Assembly (NCBI RefSeq): GCF_000373985.1
Contig: NZ_KB892932.1
Coordinates: forward strand, 1 to 6,939
Origin: Desulfobacter curvatus DSM 3379
Lineage (GTDB): Bacteria; Desulfobacterota; Desulfobacteria; Desulfobacterales; Desulfobacteraceae
DNA length: 6,939 bases
Reading direction: 5' to 3'
Numbering within the stretch: position 1 is the stretch's first letter; every line of letters begins with the position of its first letter. Below the pieces are notes generated by a model. That model did no database searches, had not been told where the DNA came from, and worked only from the letters and a program-made list of their open reading frames with translations. Below are positions 4,829-6,939 of the stretch, piece by piece. Made by a program: the position numbers and the translations under genes.

Positions 4829-6208
4829 CCTTTTCATTGTACCTCTGGTAAGCGAAAAATAAATACCAACCAAACAGCTGACTGTATAAATAATAAAAAG
4901 AATATTTATCGAACGAAGAAACGCATCATAGTTTTCAAGAGCTATCTCTTTATTTCCGATGATAAGCGAGAATAAAAATGTTACGATTGCCATACTGATC
5001 ACCTGTCCAAGAAGCCTCATTGTAGCAACAGTTCCCGAAGCAACGCCATACAACTTCTTTTCAACACTGCTCATAATGGCATTCATATTTGGAGATGAAA
5101 ACAAAGCAAATCCCAGACCAAGAACTAATAGACTGACAATTATGTAAAGTAAAGATGTCTCGCCATTTAGAAAGACCAGCAACAAAAGTCCCAATGCTGT
5201 AAGCCCCATTCCTGATGAAGCAATTATTGCAGGATTTGTCTTATCGGAAAATTTTCCTGCAAAAGGCGAAAAAACGGCTTGTACCAATGGTTGTGAAACA
5301 AGCACAATCCCAGCCACTTGCGGTGTCATCCCCTTTATATATTGCAAATACAAACTTAAAAGAAACGCTACAGCATAGGTTGCTGAATAATTGATGAGAG
5401 CGGCAATACTTGAGAAAGTAAACGTGCGGTTGCTGCAAAAAAGGGAAGTATCAATAACGGGAAACCTAGTTTTTCTTACGTAGTAAACAAATGCAGCCCC
5501 TCCTGCTATTCCAAGACATAACAGCCATATGCCTGATGCGGCAGGCAAGGAAGTAAAACCAAACATAAGACAGACGAGTGAAACCCCATACAGCACACTT
5601 CCAATAATATCAAAACGTTCATTTTCAGCACTTGCCCATTCTTTTTTGATTTTTACAACGGAAAGATATAGTGCTAACATTCCGAAAGGCGCATTGACGA
5701 GAAACACACCTCTCCATCCCAGAAAACTTGTCAACCATCCTCCGGCAAAAGGGCCAAACGAATATCCGATATAAACACATGCCACAACAACACCCATTGC
5801 TTTTCCTCTTTCCTTTACCGGAAAAACATCAGAGATAATGGCCATGCTTGTTGCCATTGACATAGCTGCTCCCACACCCTGTAATATGCGAAAAATAATA
5901 ATCCAGTAAATAGACGGTACAAAAGCAGTACCCACTGTAAAAACGGTAAATATGGCAATACCTATGGTAAAAATCCTTTTTCGTCCATAAATATCTCCCA
6001 GTTTTCCGGCAGGCACCAAGACCACCCCTGAGGCTAATAGATAAGCGGTAGCAGTCCAACTTAATAAGACAGCGTCAACTGAAAAATCGGCCTGAATCGC
6101 TGGCAGGGCAATATTGACCGCAGAAATCATAAAAGGGAACATGAAAACAGAAAGAGATATTGCCCATAAGGTCGAAGTCTTTAATGGCTGTGTATTGTTT
6201 GATTGCAT
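4823..6208 (-). CDS. MFS multidrug efflux transporter, DHA2 (EmrB/QacA-like, 14-TM) type
   Basis: This 461-residue polytopic protein sits in the inner membrane and is expected to export drugs or other small hydrophobic compounds by proton antiport. The family signatures are in order: NIALPAIQADF at 32-42 (motif D1), GKLGDIYGRKR at 68-78 (motif A), RILQGVGAA at 107-115 (motif B), GYSFGPFAGGW at 148-158 (antiporter motif C), and GWRGVFLVNAPFG at 164-176, characteristic of DHA2 members. Length and hydrophobic pattern fit a full 14-helix protein. GGAGGAG lies five bases before the ATG at 6208, an excellent ribosome binding site. The gene starts 17 bases after the marR stop, so the two form an operon. 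Its stop codon is made from the first three bases of the cassette, directly against repeat R3. The substrate cannot be predicted. Confidence 0.95.
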   Translation of the reverse strand: MQSNNTQPLKTSTLWAISLSVFMFPFMISAVNIALPAIQADFSVDAVLLSWTATAYLLASGVVLVPAGKLGDIYGRKRIFTIGIAIFTVFTVGTAFVPSIYWIIIFRILQGVGAAMSMATSMAIISDVFPVKERGKAMGVVVACVYIGYSFGPFAGGWLTSFLGWRGVFLVNAPFGMLALYLSVVKIKKEWASAENERFDIIGSVLYGVSLVCLMFGFTSLPAASGIWLLCLGIAGGAAFVYYVRKTRFPVIDTSLFCSNRTFTFSSIAALINYSATYAVAFLLSLYLQYIKGMTPQVAGIVLVSQPLVQAVFSPFAGKFSDKTNPAIIASSGMGLTALGLLLLVFLNGETSLLYIIVSLLVLGLGFALFSSPNMNAIMSSVEKKLYGVASGTVATMRLLGQVISMAIVTFLFSLIIGNKEIALENYDAFLRSINILFIIYTVSCLVGIYFSLTRGTMKRV

Positions 6209-6225
6209 CGGTCTCCTCCATTATT

Positions 6226-6669
6226 TTAGTATCTTTCCAAATAGGTAAAGGCATTGTCCGCCATCTTTTCGAGATCGGTTAACAACTGCTCCTTCCGTTT
6301 TTTAGATAAATCTCGACTAAGAATTTCACTCCATTTCAGGATAATATTCCAAAATTCGTCTTCGATCTCTCTTGCGGCTGGTTCCAGATATGCATGTTTA
6401 ACACGTAGATCGTTACTATCGGAAACCCGCCGGATATACCCGAGATCTTCTAATTTTTTCAACGCTCTTGCAGTGTTGGCTTTGTTTAAAAATGTTGATC
6501 GGGTTAAGTCTTCCTGACTTCTGCCATCCGCACTAAAAAGCTCTGCTAAAAAAATGTACTGTCCAATACCAATTTTTAACTTAGGCATCTCTTTGTTCAG
6601 ATAGACTGCAAACATCCTGAAAAGTAGTGTGATAAAACGGGCTGGGGTTTTTCTGCCTTGTAGTTGCAT
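6226..6669 (-). CDS. MarR-family transcriptional regulator
   Basis: This 147-residue protein has the MarR winged helix-turn-helix flanked by dimerisation helices. The wHTH lies at about 36-97. Its recognition helix is NKANTARALKKLED (62-75), with the usual A-(R/L)-x-L-x-x-L-x-x-x-G-x-(I/V) run, and the wing is RRVSDSNDLRVKHAYL (80-95), carrying the D-x-R salt-bridge motif. The N-terminal RFITLLFRMFAVYLNKEM and the C-terminal helices should form the dimer. AAGGG lies eight bases before ATG 6669. It is the first gene of the marR-MFS operon. A large inverted repeat spans its promoter, so it very likely represses itself and the pump and is released by a ligand, as is common in this family. Confidence 0.94.
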   Translation of the reverse strand: MQLQGRKTPARFITLLFRMFAVYLNKEMPKLKIGIGQYIFLAELFSADGRSQEDLTRSTFLNKANTARALKKLEDLGYIRRVSDSNDLRVKHAYLEPAAREIEDEFWNIILKWSEILSRDLSKKRKEQLLTDLEKMADNAFTYLERY

Positions 6670-6686
6670 GTTTTTTCCCTTCTATA

Positions 6687-6736
6687 TTAGTTGACTTAGC
6701 AACAATGTAGCGCCATCAAGTTGCGAAGTCAACTAA
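6687..6736 (-). promoter_or_regulatory. Operator palindrome for the MarR regulator
   Basis: TTAGTTGACTTAGCAAC (6687-6703) and GTTGCGAAGTCAACTAA (6720-6736) are inverted copies matching at 16 of 17 positions, separated by 16 bases. One arm covers the -35 box. The other covers the region just after the -10 box, around the expected transcription start. Two widely spaced arms that each contain TTGAC could be two dimer sites or one looped site. Bound regulator would block RNA polymerase. Confidence 0.8.
6704..6732 (-). promoter_or_regulatory. Promoter of the marR-MFS operon
   Basis: On the minus strand TTGACT (plus 6727-6732) is followed after exactly 17 bases by TACATT (plus 6704-6709), matching five of six and four of six consensus positions. 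Transcription would start near 6697, giving a leader of about 27 bases to ATG 6669. The promoter lies inside the operator palindrome. It lets the inverted cassette be expressed independently of any upstream integron promoter. Confidence 0.7.
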
Positions 6737-6840
6737 TTTGCATCAAAGTGGCAAAAAGAGGCTCGAATGTATTTCAAATACTAACTACTGAAAATAATTT
6801 CATTTTATTTACAAAAAGAGAAAAATGTCATAAAGGTATA
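6737..6840. other. AT-rich distal end of the efflux cassette with split attC R'' box
   Basis: There is no gene here. The last bases, GGTATA (6835-6840), abut the intron 3' end. GTATA followed by the A at 6841 is complementary to the start of this cassette (TTATAC, 4823-4828). Restoring AC in place of the intron would give GTATAAC, a near-canonical R'' box. Confidence 0.5.
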
Positions 6841-6939
6841 ATCGGGATAGGACTCCCCATCACTGAGGAGCCCTCCCACACCACCCGGCATACGGATCTC
6901 GTACCAGGGCGGTTCGGCTGATTTTATGAATCAGTTCCC
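6841..6939 (-). mobile_element. 3' end of a group II intron (domains V and VI), truncated by window edge
   Basis: Read on the minus strand, GAACCGCCCTGGTACG / CCGTATGCCGGGTGGTG (plus 6879-6915) folds into a domain V-like hairpin: a GC-rich base, a two-base bulge and a short distal helix. Its ACCGCC would hold the catalytic CGC-type triad, and GGTGG lies opposite. It is followed by a domain VI-like hairpin (plus about 6843-6875) that ends CCTATCCCGAT. The probable branch-point A is 8 bases from the end, and the terminal AT fits the usual AY end. I recognise the GAACCGCC...GGTGGTGTGGGAGG pattern as a common bacterial group II intron domain V. The reverse transcriptase gene and 5' end would lie beyond the window, to the right. 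Its orientation is opposite to the cassettes. Confidence 0.68.

Noticed and set aside
6721..6921. A 66-codon plus-strand ORF running into the right end.
   Set aside because: It crosses the MarR operator and the intron domain V/VI region, and it has no ribosome binding site and no protein-like character.
1..6939. Integron integrase gene, attI or array promoter Pc.
   Set aside because: No tyrosine-recombinase reading frame is present on either strand. The platform must lie outside the window, or this is a distal or integrase-less array.

Overview
The window reads as a stretch of an integron gene-cassette array. It contains no integron-integrase gene and no attI that I can recognise. Four plus-strand gene units and one inverted unit are separated by attC-like recombination sites. 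The strongest support is a bookkeeping test. The first six bases of each cassette (TTRRRY, just after the G^TT crossover) should be complementary to that cassette's own downstream R'' box. This holds for TTAGAT/ATCTAAC (PLD-like cassette), TTAGAT/ATCTAAC (nucleotidyltransferase cassette) and TTGGCC/GGCCAAC (HNH cassette). It holds with one mismatch for TTGGCG/GGCCAAC (methyltransferase cassette), and for TTATAC/GTATAA(C) (efflux cassette, whose R'' box appears split by an intron). Genes are moderately AT-rich and attC/repeat DNA is GC-rich. Host taxonomy cannot be fixed from this. Cassette arrays with this look occur in several phyla (vibrios, spirochaetes such as Treponema, environmental bacteria), and I would not go beyond 'Gram-negative-type chromosomal or mobile integron, host unknown'.

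Layout: (1) 1-91, the end of a 160-bp structured repeat (R1). (2) 92-905, a cassette with a two-TM, PLD-like protein and a textbook 60-bp attC. (3) 906-2392, a three-gene overlapping operon: small nucleotidyltransferase, small helical protein, and a membrane protein resembling SLATT-type effectors, ending in a second attC. (4) 2393-2552, full repeat copy R2. (5) 2553-3406, a cassette with an HNH endonuclease carrying two homing-endonuclease-associated repeats, ending in a long attC. (6) 3407-4662, a cassette with about 400 bp of leader, a class I SAM methyltransferase and an attC. (7) 4663-4822, full repeat copy R3, identical to R2. (8) 4823-about 6840, a reverse-oriented marR-MFS efflux operon with its own promoter and a large operator palindrome. 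(9) 6841-6939, the 3' end (domains V and VI) of a minus-strand group II intron that seems to have landed inside the attC R'' box of the efflux cassette.

Two things stand out. First, the 160-bp repeat sits exactly at integron crossover points. It starts with TT and is followed by the next cassette's TTRRRY. It has its own complementary R''/R'-like pair (CGTGAAT/ATTCACG) and folds into a hairpin plus a branched, cloverleaf-like structure. It looks like an ORF-less 'all-attC' cassette, or a parasite of attC sites, with an unusual ATT core. Second, the nucleotidyltransferase/helical/membrane-protein cassette has the architecture of a compact nucleotide-signalling or toxin-antitoxin-like defence module, and it sits beside another two-TM effector-like gene and an HNH nuclease. 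This suggests that part of the array is a defence stockpile. The functional assignments are inference; the cassette boundaries and repeats are read directly from the bases.
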